NCBI RefSeq assembly: GCF_018812025.1
Contig: NC_063061.1
Location: 9,322,589 to 9,386,588 of the forward strand
Source: Megalobrama amblycephala
Taxonomy: Eukaryota; Chordata; Actinopteri; Cypriniformes; Xenocyprididae
Direction: 5' to 3'
DNA length: 64,000 nt
The notes under the pieces: generated by a model
What the model was told of the DNA's origin: nothing
What the model saw: only the letters and a program-made list of their open reading frames with translations
The model's database searches: none
Position numbers and translations under genes: made by a program
In this document: one piece after another, positions 22,213-35,197 of the stretch
Layout: the number at the start of each line of letters is the position of its first letter
How positions within the stretch are numbered: position 1 is the first letter of the stretch

Positions 22213-22770
22213 ATGTTATTCACCAATCAAAAGTTTTGGATCAGCAAGATTTTTTTGAAAGAAATTAATACTTTTATTCAGCAAGGTTGCATTAAATTGA
22301 TCAAAAGTGACAGTAAAGATTTTATAATGTTACAATGTTATTTCTATTTTAAATAAATGCTGCTCTTTTGAACTTTCTATTCATCAAAAAAATCCTGAAA
22401 GAAAAATTAATCACAGTTTCTGCAAAAATATTAAGCATCACAACTGGTTTTAACATTGATAATAATGAGAACATTTCTTGAGCATAAATCAGAATATTAG
22501 AATGATTTTTGAAGGATCATGTGACACTAAAGACTGGAGTAATGATGCTAAAAATCAGCTTTGCAACACAGGAATACATTTTATTTTAAAACGGTTAATT
22601 TTAATTATAATATAATAACCATTTTTACTGTATTTTTGATACAGCACTTATAAATAAATACAGCCTTTGTGAGCTAAGAGACTTCTATCATAAATTTAAA
22701 AAAAATCAATAGTGATCAATAGTGTATAATTCTTGTGACTGCACATTATAAACTGTATTTTTATCCAATT
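22213..22770 (+). repeat. Dispersed repeat family D, most complete copy
   Basis: It begins near ACCAATCAAAAGTTTTGGAT and ends around CAGCCTTTGTGAGCTAAGAG and the AT-rich tract that follows. It matches several other copies in the window in both orientations. No ORF. Confidence 0.7.
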
Positions 22771-25105
22771 TGAAAGATTAGAAGTATTGTCGTAGCTTGC
22801 AAATCTTTATTATATCTGTTTTAGTCAAAGACATTCTACAGGCATTGTGTGTATTACTGTGCAGTGCCTTTCCTGATAGACGCAAGCTGTAAGCAATGAA
22901 GCATATAACTATTCTTTCGCTTGTTTTTACACATAAGTCAAAATAATTTTCTTTTGTAATTGACAGAGGTTGTATTGAACCGCCTGCATTTATTTAATAA
23001 CCAGCATACAGGAGATGTACTTGTGTCAGCATGATTTTAGATGACATGTACAGGTTTCATCTACATGTAAAGAGAGACGAGAAGCCAGAAAGGTCTATTT
23101 TACGACTCATCCACAGGACCGAAAAGATGGCTGATGTCAGTTTCAGCTTTGATGGCATATGAAGCATGGGGCAAATGTACTCATAAACACTCCCTAACTG
23201 AGGAAATGGTCTGTCTGCATGTGTATGTGTGTATATGTTTTTGAGAGGCACATCAATAATAGATGAGCCCTGTATGGACCTGTCTGCCAGACACGCAGCA
23301 TTAGCAGATGGTCCTGAGAACTGAGCCTCTGTCGCCACAGGCGACACGAGCAGATGCCACTCACTCGCACCCACACACAGACTGCAGTCTGTGTACCACG
23401 GTAAAACTGATTTACCATGATCACTTTTCTTAATACAATCAGGAATATTTTAGTAATTACTTTTTTGAGACAACTTTACAAGCAGTGCTGTAAAAAATAA
23501 GCACTATCCATGAAGAGTTTTGTACATTTTCAACATGCAATTATTGGAACATTTGTTCAACAGTATTGATGGAGAAGGTGATATAATTTAAAAAATAACA
23601 ATGAAAATTTCACTAAAATTTCAACAGTTATAGCTACAGAAATTCAGTTGTCTTCTGTGGAAAAGATATAGTGACGTAACTCATTGAGGACATCATACTT
23701 GATTTTAATAATAACTTAATAATAACTAAAACTTGATGAACTTTGTTCACATAAGAAATTAGCATTTGTTTATGTAAGCTGTAAAAATCATTACAAAAAT
23801 GTACATTCCAAGCGCCATTTTTTAAACTATATAGTCTTTTATCTGTTAACATTGGCTGCGTTTACATGAACCCTAATAATCTGTTTTTTGCAGACAAGTT
23901 GCACAGTCGGAATAAAAAAAGTCGCATGTAACCACGACATTCTGAATGAATTGGCCAAATCCGATTGCAATTTATTTCGGATTGTAAGGGGTGGTTTAAA
24001 CCTTTTCTAATCCATTTGATAGGACATATAATCACTGCAAAGTTCTGCGCATGTGCAATGATGTAGAAATGGTATAATGACGTATGACATACGGAATTAG
24101 CTGCTATTGTTGAATATAGTGCCATAAATGACTGTAGTTTAAATCTAAAATTCTCCTTCCACTCATCATCTGTGAAATGATGCAGGAGAATGTTGTCCCA
24201 GCAGTTCTTGCTTCAGACTCTTATCCACAGATGCCTTGTTTTGGGTGTGGGAAGAAGAGTTTTTACTGCTTGATAAATATAAGCAGCATGGCACCAACGG
24301 TTCTTAGAATGGTAAGGAACGGTTCCAGTTTTGTTTGAGAACGGTTCGGTCTGATGTTGGAAAAGCGGCTCATGCAAATATAGCTACTGATAAAATTCTC
24401 ATCAATATTTTTATTTCCTAATATTTTGAGAGAGAAATTTTTTTTTCATGGGTGCACTTACTTTATCACAGCACTGTGGCTGTTTTTATGTCAGCAATTT
24501 TGTGCTTGTAGCCTTGTGGCATTAATATTATTTAACTGAAATGCTTGTATTATTTTATATTCTACCAATGATAAAACTGTGCTAGATGATAAGTTTTGTG
24601 ATGGATATTCACTGAAAGCCTTTGAGCTGTGTTTATGATCCCTACCATATTGTGGTTTTCAATTTGCATAACAGTGTTTATAAAATATGTATTTTAGATA
24701 TATAGGATAGCATATTTTGAGTTTTGATATTTGAGAGATGGTTATTGAGCTACTTTTGGGCTATTGTTTATTGGCCATTGGTCTTGTTTTGTTATGCATA
24801 TCTGGCAACGCTTGCTAAGGCAATAATCAAAGACGCTGTATTATTATCACTCATTGGTAAGTTTGATTCAGTCAAATGTTCGTTCAAAAGGTTTAGTGTA
24901 ATGAACTGTCAAAAAACAGATTCACTGATTCGTTTGAATCATCATTCAGTTCTTGTAACTTCCTACGTTGCATTTTCTTAGTAAAATATTTAGATAAATA
25001 CAACTGCAGTTTTTCACTCACATAAAATGTGTTGTTGTAGGGCGTTTAATCTGATTATTTATATAATTTAATAGTACTTAATTATAGTCTTTATTTGTTT
25101 GTAGC
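22771..25105. other. Non-coding region
   Basis: 23853-24120 (GGCTGCGTTTACATGAACCC, then AATCCGATTGCAA) resembles one half of a known type of fish MITE whose partner end is missing. 24290-24370 has repeated ACGGTTC words. Otherwise unremarkable. Confidence 0.35.
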
Positions 25106-25109
25106 TTAA

Positions 25110-26078
25110 AGGTGCCCTCGAATGAAAAATTGAATTTATCTTGGCATAGTTAAATAACAAGAGTTCAGTACATGGAAATGACATACAGTGAGTCTCAAAC
25201 TCCATTGTTTCCTCCTTCTTATATAAATCTCATTTGTTTAAAAGACCTCCGAAGAACAGGCGAATCTCAACATAACACCGACTGTTACGTAACAGTCAGG
25301 GTGTACGCCCCCAATATTTGCATATGCCAGCCCATGTTCCCTACATTATGAAAGGCATTAGACAAGGGCAGGCATTAACGTCTGGAGCAGCACAGCTGAA
25401 TCATCAGACTAGGAAAGCAAGCAAGAACAATAGCGAAAAATGGCAGATGGAGCAATAATAACTGACATGATCCATGAAAGCATGATATTTTTAGTGATAT
25501 TTGTAAACTGTCTTTCTAAATGTTTCGTTAGCATGTTGCTAATGTACTGTTAAATGTGCTTAAAGTTACCATCGGTTATTACTGTATTCACGGAGACAAG
25601 AGCCGTCGCTATTTTCATTATTAAACACTTGCAAACTGTATAATTCATAAACACATCTTCATTCTTTATAAAAATCTACAACAGTGTAGCATTAGCCGTT
25701 AGCTACGGATCACAGCCTCAAATTCATTCAGAATCAAATGTAAACAATATAACAGTATGCAATACTCACATAACCTGACGCATGCAGGCCGCATGCATGA
25801 CGAACACTTTGTAAAGATCCATTTTGAGGGTTATATTAGCTGTGTAAACTTTGTTTATGCACTGTTTAAGGCAAGCACGAGCTCCGTGGGCGGAGAGCAT
25901 GAGAATTAAAGGGGCAGCAGCATAAATCGGCTCATATTTAATGATGCCCCAAAATAGGCAGTTAAAAAAATTAATTTAAAAAAATCTATGGGGTATTTTG
26001 AGCTGAAACTTCACAGACACATTCAGGGGACACCTTAGACTTATATTACATATTTTTAAAATAAGTTCTAGGGCACCT
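25110..26078. mobile_element. TTAA-flanked 0.96-kb element A, copy 1
   Basis: The left end AGGTGCCCTCGAATGAAAAA and right end (inverse AGGTGCCCTAGAACTTATTT) are flanked by TTAA at 25106-25109 and 26079-26082. Two further copies of nearly equal length (29312-30272 and 59999-60966) share the body, for example GAATCTCAACATAACACCGA. TTAA duplications are typical of piggyBac and Kolobok. No transposase is present. Confidence 0.85.
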
Positions 26079-26090
26079 TTAAAGAGTTAA

Positions 26091-26875
26091 AGAGTTCACC
26101 CAAAAAATGAAAATTATGTAATTTATTACTCACCCTCATGTCATTCCACACCCATAAAACCTTCATCTTCAAAACACAAATTAAGATATTTTTGATGAAA
26201 TCTGATGGCTCAGTGAGGCCTCTATTGCAAGCAAGATAATTAACACTTTCAGATGTCCAAAAATGTATGAAAAACATATTTAAAACAGTTCATGTGACTA
26301 CAGTAGTTCAACCTTAATATTATAAAGTGACGAGAATAATTAATAAATAAATAAAATAACGACTTTTCAACAATCTAATAATAGCCGATTTCAAAACACT
26401 GCTTCAAAGCTTTACGAATCTTTTGTTTTGAATCAGTGGTTCGGAGCTTGTATCAAACTGCCAAAGTCACGTGAACTATTGATATTCCGAAACACTTATG
26501 ACCTAACGAAGCCCCGTTTACTGAAATCACGAAACCACTGATTCGAAATAAAAGATTCGTAAAGCTTTGAAGCAGTGTTTTGAAATCAGCCATTACTAGA
26601 TATTGTTGAAAAGTCGTTATTTTGTTTTTTTTTTAAATAATATTAAGGTTGAACCACTGTAGTCACATGAACTGTTTTAAATATGTTTTAGTACCTTTTT
26701 GGACATCTGAAAGTGTTAATTATCTTGCTGGCAATAGAGGCCTCACTGAGCCATCGGATTTCATCAAAAATATCTTAATTTGTGTTCTGAAGATGAACGA
26801 AGATCTTATGGGTGTAGAACAACATGAGGGTGAGTAATTAATGACAGAATTTTCATTTTTGGGTGAACTAACGCT
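26091..26875. mobile_element. TTAA-flanked foldback MITE H
   Basis: The left end AGAGTTCACCCAAAAAATGA and right end (inverse AGCGTTAGTTCACCCAAAAA) lie between TTAA at 26087-26090 and 26876-26879. Arms include matching segments such as TCACTGAGCCATC and CATCTGAAAGTGTTAATTAT in inverse orientation, and AAAGCTTTGAAGCAGTGTTT against its inverse. It lies 4 bp from the TTAA of element A copy 1. Confidence 0.8.
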
Positions 26876-26879
26876 TTAA

Positions 26880-29088
26880 TGTTTTTTTTCTTCTTTTTTT
26901 CAAAAGTATAGCTTGGTGTTTTGAACTTGCGAAGTAGCTTTCCTTAACACTGGACACCACCAAATGTTGCCCATCTGTGTGTGAGGCGTTTTTCTCCATT
27001 TAACCATTGGATGTGTTTGTAGAAGTGTGAACTCTCACTCTCTCGATGTCTCTGTGTTTTTGTAACAAAGAACAACATGTTTTCCACCAGTTCTGCTCCA
27101 CTTACAAGGAAAACTAAAACAATCCATCAGTTGTCAGGATCACTGGACCAACTGTGGGAGAACTAAATGGATCCTGGGTCTGGGAGTCTTCCCTCATGTT
27201 TCACTGTGTCTTCCTGAGTCTGCACTTGTGCTCTCATATACTTTGAAGTGGAACTCGCGGAAGTAATCCAACTTGTATGAAAATCCATCTCACTTCGCAA
27301 TTCTTCAGTTTTCAATATAGCGATCGCATTTCATTGTTATAAACATCACATGGAGGTTTTCCCCTTCATAAACCGACCCTGATACAATAATCTCACATCT
27401 CTTATTTAATTTTAGGCTAAATAAAACGTCCCAAACGGTTCACAGATTTCCCAGGATGCCAAAGTCTCCAATTAAAAGGGAGAGATTTTAATATAAACTC
27501 GCATCACTTGGTCAGAAGAATCTGATGAGAAATGTTTGTGCTATTCTTTCAAGTTTATAGCTGTATATTCTTACTGTATGCCAACAACTGTCAATTTTTT
27601 GTCTAATTTTAAAAAACATTAGAAGTACACTTAATTAAAAGACAACTGAAAACCAGTTTTGTGAGCTCTGAAAGAGCAATTTTAGGGTATTATATATATA
27701 TTTTGACTTTTGTATATATTTTTTTGATTTAGTTAGTTTCTTAATGTTTTACTTGATATCTTAGTTTACAATAGAAAATACACAATTTAATTACAGCACA
27801 TATTCCCTTGCACTACATAAATGAGGTTCTTTATTCAAGAACCTCTCCTCCTTGAAGACCTTCTGAAAAAAAAAAAATCTTAAACTCATGTACAAAACAC
27901 ACACAACTGCTCGCAGCACTAAATAATGAAACACACATCCAGCGAGAAACGGCAGCAGTGGACAGAACTCAGAGAGCTGCTGACCAGCATTATCGCCTGC
28001 AGACATCTGAGGCTGCCCCGCTTTAAAACATTCCTATTTACGGCACGGCGGCACAGAAATAAATAAATGTGTTAATATGTTGGGAAGGCTGGTTGGAGGG
28101 ACCGCTGGTGCTGTTTGGTTTTTCTGTGATGATGCCATTTATCACACGCTGACAGCCCGTTTGTGAAGTGCTGCGCTACGCGGTCCACTTCAACTCACCG
28201 TCCCGCCGTCTCAGCTCTTTGGGAGAATGCATAAACGAGACGTCACGATGCAGAACGACTAGCGTACCTCGCCCGTGGGACTTCCAGGGTGAAAAACGCT
28301 GGAGATTCTCCACAGTCAGACATATGCGCAAGTCGATGACACAGTTTTTGTATTTATTTAATGTTTTTCTTGAAGAACATGCTGTCTGTGTTGTCTTGGC
28401 GAAGTGTGTGAGGGACCTAGGACAGACCCTTGGGGTACTCCATATCATCTGGTGTGAGAAAGTGAAAATGGAGGTTCAAATGCATCATGAGGATGTTCCA
28501 GGAGTTTTTCCATGTAGAGGTGAACTATGGAAAAAGGGGAACATTCCTGTGACCTTCATTTTTTTTTTTTTACATGCATGTGTGTGTGCAGGTTCAAGCA
28601 AATAGTACAGGTGGTGATTTATGATTTTCAGTGCAGCAAGATGCGACTTGACATTTTCCTGCTGTGGTGTAGCCCAGTTCTGGCTCCATGCTTCATTACG
28701 TGAGCCTCCCAACGCGATTCCCGACCCAGTAAAAATAAGCCTGCTCACCTCAGCTACGAGTGAATGAGCATGTGTGGATCTGTCTCTGGGGTGGGCGGCT
28801 TCAATGTGCTTTGCTATTCTCACCTTCCCCAAAATTTCCATATGGCCATGATGCCACCGCTCCAGTCAACCCTTAAATACACACGCACAGCTGACAGCAA
28901 CTTTCAAAGTCTTACCTGGTAAGATAAAGGAAACCGATAAATAAGTAAACAAACACATCTGTGAGCAAAAGTGGTTGACATTTGGTGAGATGCATATCAT
29001 TTTTAATTTATGGGTGTTTTCATGTCCCTCGACCCACTTGCACAGGTCATATGACAAATGCCTAAAATTAGGTGATGCATATCTGTTC

Positions 29089-29126
<38 letters not shown>

Positions 29127-29307
29127 GCTTCTACTAATAATAAAAGCTCCATGCAATTCTAGTAAATGTTGTTAAAGACATTTTTTAATAAAAATGAAAG
29201 CTTTTTACTGATTATGTCAGCATGAAATGGAAGTTAACAAAGTATCTATTTTCTAAATGCATGTTATTGATCTTACTGTGAACTATTCATCTGTGCATAT
29301 ATTTAAA
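26880..29307. other. Non-coding, mostly single-copy region
   Basis: Overlapping ORFs at 28168-28605 and 28485-28841 have no recognisable domain. 27930-28330 is more GC-rich and non-repetitive. No splice-supported exon found. Confidence 0.35.
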
Positions 29308-29311
29308 TTAA

Positions 29312-30272
29312 AGGTGCCATCGAATTGAAAATTGAATTTACCTCGGCATAGTTGAATAACAAGAGTTCAGTACATGGAAAAGACATACATTGAGTCTCAA
29401 ACTCCATTGTTTCCTCCTTCTTATATAAATCTCATTTGTTTAAAAGACCTCCGAAGAACAGGCGAATCTCAACATAACACCGACTGTTATATAACAGTCA
29501 GGATCATTAATATGTACGCCCCCAATATTTGCATATGCCAACCCATGATCGAGGCATTACACAAGGGCAGCCAGTATTAACCTCTGGATCTGTGCACAGC
29601 TGAATCATCAGACTAGGTAAGCAAGCAAGAACAACAGCGAAAAATGGCAGATGGAGCAATAATAACTGACATGATCCATGATTACATGATATTTTTAGTG
29701 ATATTTGTAAATTGTCTTTCTAAATGTTTCATTAGCATGTTCCTAATGTACTGTTAAATGTGGTTAAAGTTACCATCGTTTCTTACTGTATTCACGGAGA
29801 CAAGAGCCGTCGCTATTTTCATTTTTAAACACTTGCAGTCTGTATAATGCATAAACGCAACTTTATTCTTTACAAATCTCTCCAACAGTGTAGCATTAGC
29901 CGTTAGCCACGGAGCACAGAGTCAAACTCATTCAGAATCAAATGTAAACATCCAAATAAATACCATACTTACGCAATTAGACATGCTGCATGACGAACAC
30001 TTTGTAAAGATCCATTTTGAGGGTTATATTAGCTGTGTGAACTTGCTGTTTATGCAGTGATAGAGTCCAGAGCTCGGGAGGGGGCGGAGAGTGCATGATT
30101 TAAAGGGGCCGCAGCCTGAATCGGCGCATTTCTAATTATGCCTCAAAATAGGCAGTTAAAAAAATTAATAAAAAAAAATCTATGGGGTATTTTGAGCTGC
30201 AACTTCACAGACACATTCAGGGGACACCTTAGACTTATATTACATCTTGTAAAAAAACGTTCGATGGCACCT
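29312..30272. mobile_element. TTAA-flanked 0.96-kb element A, copy 2
   Basis: Termini AGGTGCCATCGAATTG and CGTTCGATGGCACCT are flanked by TTAA at 29308-29311 and 30273-30276. Same order of internal blocks as copies 1 and 3; a small segment (ATCATTAATATGTACGCC) is present here and in copy 3 but shortened in copy 1. Confidence 0.85.
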
Positions 30273-30616
30273 TTAAGTAACTATATCTGGATCTTCCTGT
30301 GAAACAACAAACTTCTCTCTGCTGACATTTGCTGGACTTCTCCAATCATTTAATCTACTTAAACCCCATCCCTTTCTTACAATCGACAGCAAGCTCACAT
30401 TCATATCTGCCTTTATTTAGTCTTTTTTTTTTTGATATTCCGTTACACATGGATATGTCACATTATGGGAAAAATAACTGTTGTTATTTCCGTTACATCG
30501 CAAAATTTACAGTCACTTCTTGGAAATGGAAAAAAAAGTTAATTCATTTTTGAATGTTCTTAAGACACTGCTTGAATTATGGGGGTACTCCAAAATGTTG
30601 GCTTTTTACTTGGTGT

Positions 30617-31480
30617 AAGACCATAGACTGTATAAAACATGGACGTACTGTCTATGACATCACCCGTAGATTTCTGAAGAGCATTTTTGAAGCCCACAGT
30701 GGGCGGAGCCAGCCGGCGCCTTCTCGGCAGTGCGTCACCACGCGTCACTCCCAGATAACCAAAATGGGCAAAGAGGCGGGACATGGGTGGAGCTGAGGTG
30801 CATGGTTGCTGAAACCACGCCCACCTACCTCGACTTGATCAAGTTAGCTCAGGCTAAGGAGCTATCTATCTATCTTAGACACTCTAAAATATTAATGAAG
30901 ATAACAAATTATACATAATCTGACTGTTATACAACAGTTTATTGTCAATCTGCAGTGTCTGATTTTCGATATAGATGCTCCAGCACCAGTAATATTGTAA
31001 TTTGTGTCGGGTGTGCAAATGACAACACGCAAAATCAAACGGGACTTCATACCTTTGTAGTGAAATAGCGATCGCAAGATGAATCCAATCCATCGCATTT
31101 GGGTAAAATGTACATGATAAGCGTTTATGTTGTAAAACTGTATAAGATCGTAAACATTAGACTCTCACAAACAAATGAGCCTGTGTCCAAAGTATATTTT
31201 TTTAAATAGTGCAGCAGTTTTAGTTATAATATCCAAGCAGTGCTGTCAGATTTTGTGGTGTCATTGTCATTGTAGTAAATTTGATGGACAAAACTTTTAG
31301 CCAATGCCAAGATGATTCCAACAACGATGCCAAGTTCAGTGGCTGGAATTAGCTGAGGTGAGGTGACGTGACGGATAACAGACAGCAGACAAATGCGGCA
31401 ATCCACCTGTCACTCAAGAGGCCACGCCCTTAATTATGCAGAATTTAAATAATTTAAATGGATGAGTTATAAAAAAATTC
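30617..31480. repeat. Probable dispersed repeat starting ACCATAGACTGTATAAAA
   Basis: The start resembles a common fish repeat (ACCATAGACTGTATAAAACA, then GACATCACCCGTAGATTTCT and GGGCGGAGCCAGCCGGC). The right end is unclear. Identification is from memory, with no second copy in the window. Confidence 0.35.
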
Positions 31481-31639
31481 ACCCCCCTCACAGTTGTCAT
31501 GATTTATTTAGTTTTAAATGAAACTATTGTAATCCTGATAGTATCCCCCCTTTTTTCAAAAAATGACCGGCATGATGAATACGATCCTCAACTGGATGGA
31601 ACTGAAATAAATACTTTGAATGTTGCGATCCTATCAGAC

Positions 31640-31995
31640 TTACGATAGCAACCTGAAACGTAACAAAGCGCTGTTCGCCAGAGGAGAACTGGCCCCCCGA
31701 CTAAGCCTGGTTTCTCCCAAGGTTTTTTTCTCCACCTGTTTGCCACCTGATGTCACCTGTTGGAGTTTGGGTTCCTTGCTGCTGTCGACTTTGGCTTGCT
31801 TAGTTGGGGACACTTGACATTTGACTTCACATTTAATATTCAACAGTATTCTTGACATTTATTCAACAGTGCTTTTGATCTGCCTGCATTGACACTATTC
31901 TTTAAGAGAAAAAATGATATACCATTTATCAATGGAAAGCTGCTTTGACACAATCTGCATTGTAAAAAGCGCTATATAAATAAAGGTGACTAAAA
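31640..31995 (+). repeat. Retroposon-like dispersed repeat ending GCGCTATATAAATAAAGG
   Basis: It contains GGTTTCTCCCAAGG and CTTGGCTTGCTTAGTTGGGG and ends CATTGTAAAAAGCGCTATAT plus AAATAAAGGTGACT. The constant 3' end with variable 5' extent (46627-46832; 59737-59805; reverse copy 96-150) suggests 5'-truncated LINE- or SINE-like retroposition. Confidence 0.6.
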
Positions 31996-33027
31996 AATGA
32001 AGTCTAATAAATTAAATGAATAGCACAGTTAAATTGTGGGAAGAAAGCTGCTCAAAACATTACTGTATGTGCCACACAATTCATTATCAGTCAGTCTGCC
32101 ACAAACCACCACTGCTTCAACAATGCTTTCATATTTTTAATTATAATATTACATGAGTCATGACTAACAACGTACTGTGCAGAGTTGGTCATGAGGCGAC
32201 TGTACAGTGTTTTTTCTGAATTTAATGTAGTCTAAATTGACACGTATTCATCAATGCCTCAAAGAAAAAAAAAAGAGAGAAGAAATTCAATGCAATCTCT
32301 CTGACAAGTTAAAACAAATTTCAAAATGAACGCCTGACTAGCAAGTATAGCAAATCATGGTTTGTGGCTGTGATGTAGCAAAAGTCTATATTTTAAAAAG
32401 TGTCTCTGCCAGAGTTCTTGATTCGATAGAAAATGTGAGAACACAGGAAAGAAAACTGATATGGGCTTTTTAAATTGCCATGAGCCTTATAATTTCAGAA
32501 AAGTACAGTAGAGGCATAAGTAGGCAGTCTTTAGCGTACAGTATTGCCTTTGCAAAACTACAGTCTCTGCAGAAATTCATTATTCTTAATTAGCATTTCT
32601 GTAAACAGCATTAACCCCCATCATTTGCCATAGAGGAAAATCTCTGCGGTGCATTTCCACTAACAGTCGCAAACGCAGCAATTTGTTGCAGTTGTTTCTA
32701 GTTATTACTTCAGTTGTTAAGAGAGAGAGGAGGGGAAAATAGAGTAGAACATTCCTAGACACTGCTTTGTCTTCACAAACCCTCATCCAGACACCTATTA
32801 TTCACTATTATCTTTTAACAATGAAATTTACTGCTGTTTGAATTGTTTAATGCAGCCTGTAGGTAATATCCCATGATTCCCCAGTAGACAGCCACTTTAG
32901 TGAGCTCTTTAACTCCCTTTCAACTGCCTTTACTCATGTATTCATTTACTTTACAATAACATACTCGAGTTTAACAGCCAACAACAACCTGTGTTTGGGT
33001 TTTATTTAGTCTTGTAGTGCTGGAGTG

Positions 33028-33059
<32 letters not shown>

Positions 33060-33372
33060 AAGATTTTGCTTGTAACACTGTGTACATACACTCAAGGTGT
33101 GGGATGCCAAGTGTTGGCTTCCTTGTAAAAAGAAATCACTATTTTGGATCAAAAGGAAAAGCAACAAACAGGAAGACTATTAGGACATAACATTTCAAGC
33201 AATTTGCTTGGCTGTTTTCTACTACGGAGATACTACATTAAACAAAGAATTGTTTTTATAATCTAATTCTAATTATTATATTGATAAATATTTAGTTTTA
33301 CTATAATTATATAATTAGCCAAAGAAATGAAATCAAAGAGTTTCCTGTATTTTTGTATTCTGGTATTTAACC
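31996..33372. other. Non-coding region
   Basis: A (GT)n tract lies near 33027-33059. Nothing else recognised. Confidence 0.4.
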
Positions 33373-33374
33373 TA

Positions 33375-34123
33375 CACTGTAAAAAAAATCCCAGTAAAAT
33401 TTATTGTAAAAAAACGGCAGCTGTGGTTGCCAGAACTTTACCGTAAAAAATACGGTTGCAACGTAAAAAAAAAAAATCTGTTAAATTTACGGTAAAATAA
33501 CATATTTCATTAACTGATATTAATGTTAATTTACCAACCTAATGAAGTACTTTGCACCTTTATAATACACTGACAGTCACCAAACACAGTGGTGATGAGA
33601 GTCACATAATGAATCAAAGTTCATCACAAGCAGCATTTCCACAAGCTGAGAAGGACAACACTAACATATAGAAGGTGCACACAGTATCATTCACACACAC
33701 ACTAAACACCATCATGGTAACACACATGACATTTTAAAAATGCAATAAACATTAATTTAACAACATTAGGTGTAACATAAAACCCTAATGTACATAACTG
33801 ATTAGAAAAAAAATGAGAAAAACTAAGAAGAAACAGAGTTATTTCAACGAAAATATATCAAATGTGAAGTGTCACGCAGGGAATTGTGGGAATGTCAATT
33901 TACGGTTTTTCACTGTAAATTTTACAATAAATTGTTATTTTCACTTCCAAAAACTGTGAATTTAACGGTATTTTACCGTAAAATTACATTAAATGTACCG
34001 TTAGATCTATTACAGTTATTCACCGTATATAGTACGGGAACTTTCTGTAAACCAATTAACAGTTTTTCACCGCAGCATTTTTACAGTCTTTTACTGTTAA
34101 AATCACGGTCATTTTTTACAGTG
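33375..34123. mobile_element. TA-flanked MITE with CACTGTAAAAAA termini
   Basis: The left end CACTGTAAAAAAAATC and right end (inverse CACTGTAAAAAATGACC) lie between TA at 33373-33374 and 34124-34125. The body is rich in words such as TTTACCGTAAA and TTTACGG in both orientations, giving many small hairpins. No coding sequence. Confidence 0.75.
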
Positions 34124-34670
34124 TAAACATTTAACACTTCATCTATTGCCAACATTATGAAAAAACATTAGTCAAGAATAGAAAATTATTGAAAACATTC
34201 AAATCAGGAATGTCAGAATCAGAATTCTAATCAGAATACTAACACAGCAAAGTTTTTTAATTGGATTGGCGTTTACTCTCTTTGCAGTTTGAAGTATTTA
34301 GTTCAGTTCTCTGATCATTCCCATTCAATTTCATCAATTGAAGAACAAATTTGTACTCGCATGCATAATGTATTACGTACTTTATCGTCTCTGACAGAAA
34401 ACACGTTGAAGCCGCTCAGGCCGCCATTTTCTCCTCTTCTCGGAAAGCGATGACATAGTCAAAACATATGGAGGTGTGGGTTTTCCAGGAAATGCGTGCA
34501 CCTTTGCTTCTCCTAAATACGTGTATTATGCATGTTATTTTTTGACAAACACAAATGTTGTGATATTCAAATGATGTGGATTTGAAAACAGATGGATCGT
34601 AAGGTAATAATTATTTATTTCTTAGCCCATTTGATTCCCACAAGTGTCTAATGTCGATGTTTTAAAGTAA

Positions 34671-35197
34671 TACGCTCTATCTACTTAAAAAAACAGATTA
34701 CAAGCAATATTATTAATTAAATTCAACATATAAGAGTTAGAATTAATAAAATTAATTCTTTACAAGTCAACCAATTAAAATGTGTAAAATTAGCAAATAC
34801 CATTACAAAAAAAAAAAAAAAAAAACACAAAATGACATAAAAAGCAAAGAGTCAAACTGCCCAACTAAATGAAACACTGATCACCAGTATGGTGACCAAA
34901 TGTTTCAATAAAATCAACATCAGCATCTAAACCTCTGTTAATTCATGTGTTTCTCTTTCCTTCAGTGATTCTACTTGTTATCATCAGGTGTCTTCAATGT
35001 TTGCAATAAAAACTAAAGAGTTCTTAATTCATCTTTGACGTCTGTCTGTTATTCAGATATTTTTGTATACATTTTAATAAAATATTAAATGGTTGAGGAA
35101 TCAATTTCATTAATTCTAACTCAATTCTTTGTTGAATTTAATTAATAATATTGCTTGTAATCTGTTGCCAAAATTTTATGGAGTAGATATAGCGTAT
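34671..35197. mobile_element. Foldback element with about 90-bp inverted repeats
   Basis: The left arm (34671-34763) contains TACGCTCTATCTAC, then CAGATTACAAGCAATATTAT and TAATTAAATTCAACA. The right arm (about 35100-35197) is the inverse, with GTAGATATAGCGTA at the end. The spacer is about 340 bp and non-coding. Confidence 0.75.

Larger units (their letters stand above)
19556..22213 (+). mobile_element. DIRS-like retroelement remnant, interrupted and decayed
   Basis: Terminal-type sequence with GGTTCCCTTTCAAACACTGC and CTATGGGGAACAT (19561-19615) and, at the other end, CTCTTCTCAGGGAACCATGG with GTTACAGTCGTAACC (22173-22213) resembles the ends of DIRS-type elements I know from fish. Gag-like fragments lie between them. 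The middle (20745-21560) is occupied by a TTAA-associated element. No tyrosine recombinase or reverse transcriptase is visible, so most of the element has been lost. Confidence 0.5.

Noticed and set aside
26068..26837. Similar short ORFs at 26068-26277 (minus) and 26649-26837 (plus) sharing FWTSESVNYLA-type peptides
   Set aside because: They are the two arms of a foldback MITE translated from both sides, not a duplicated gene.
28168..28605. 145-codon ORF with overlapping minus-strand ORFs
   Set aside because: ORFs in three frames overlap with no protein motif, splice context or repeat-encoded domain.
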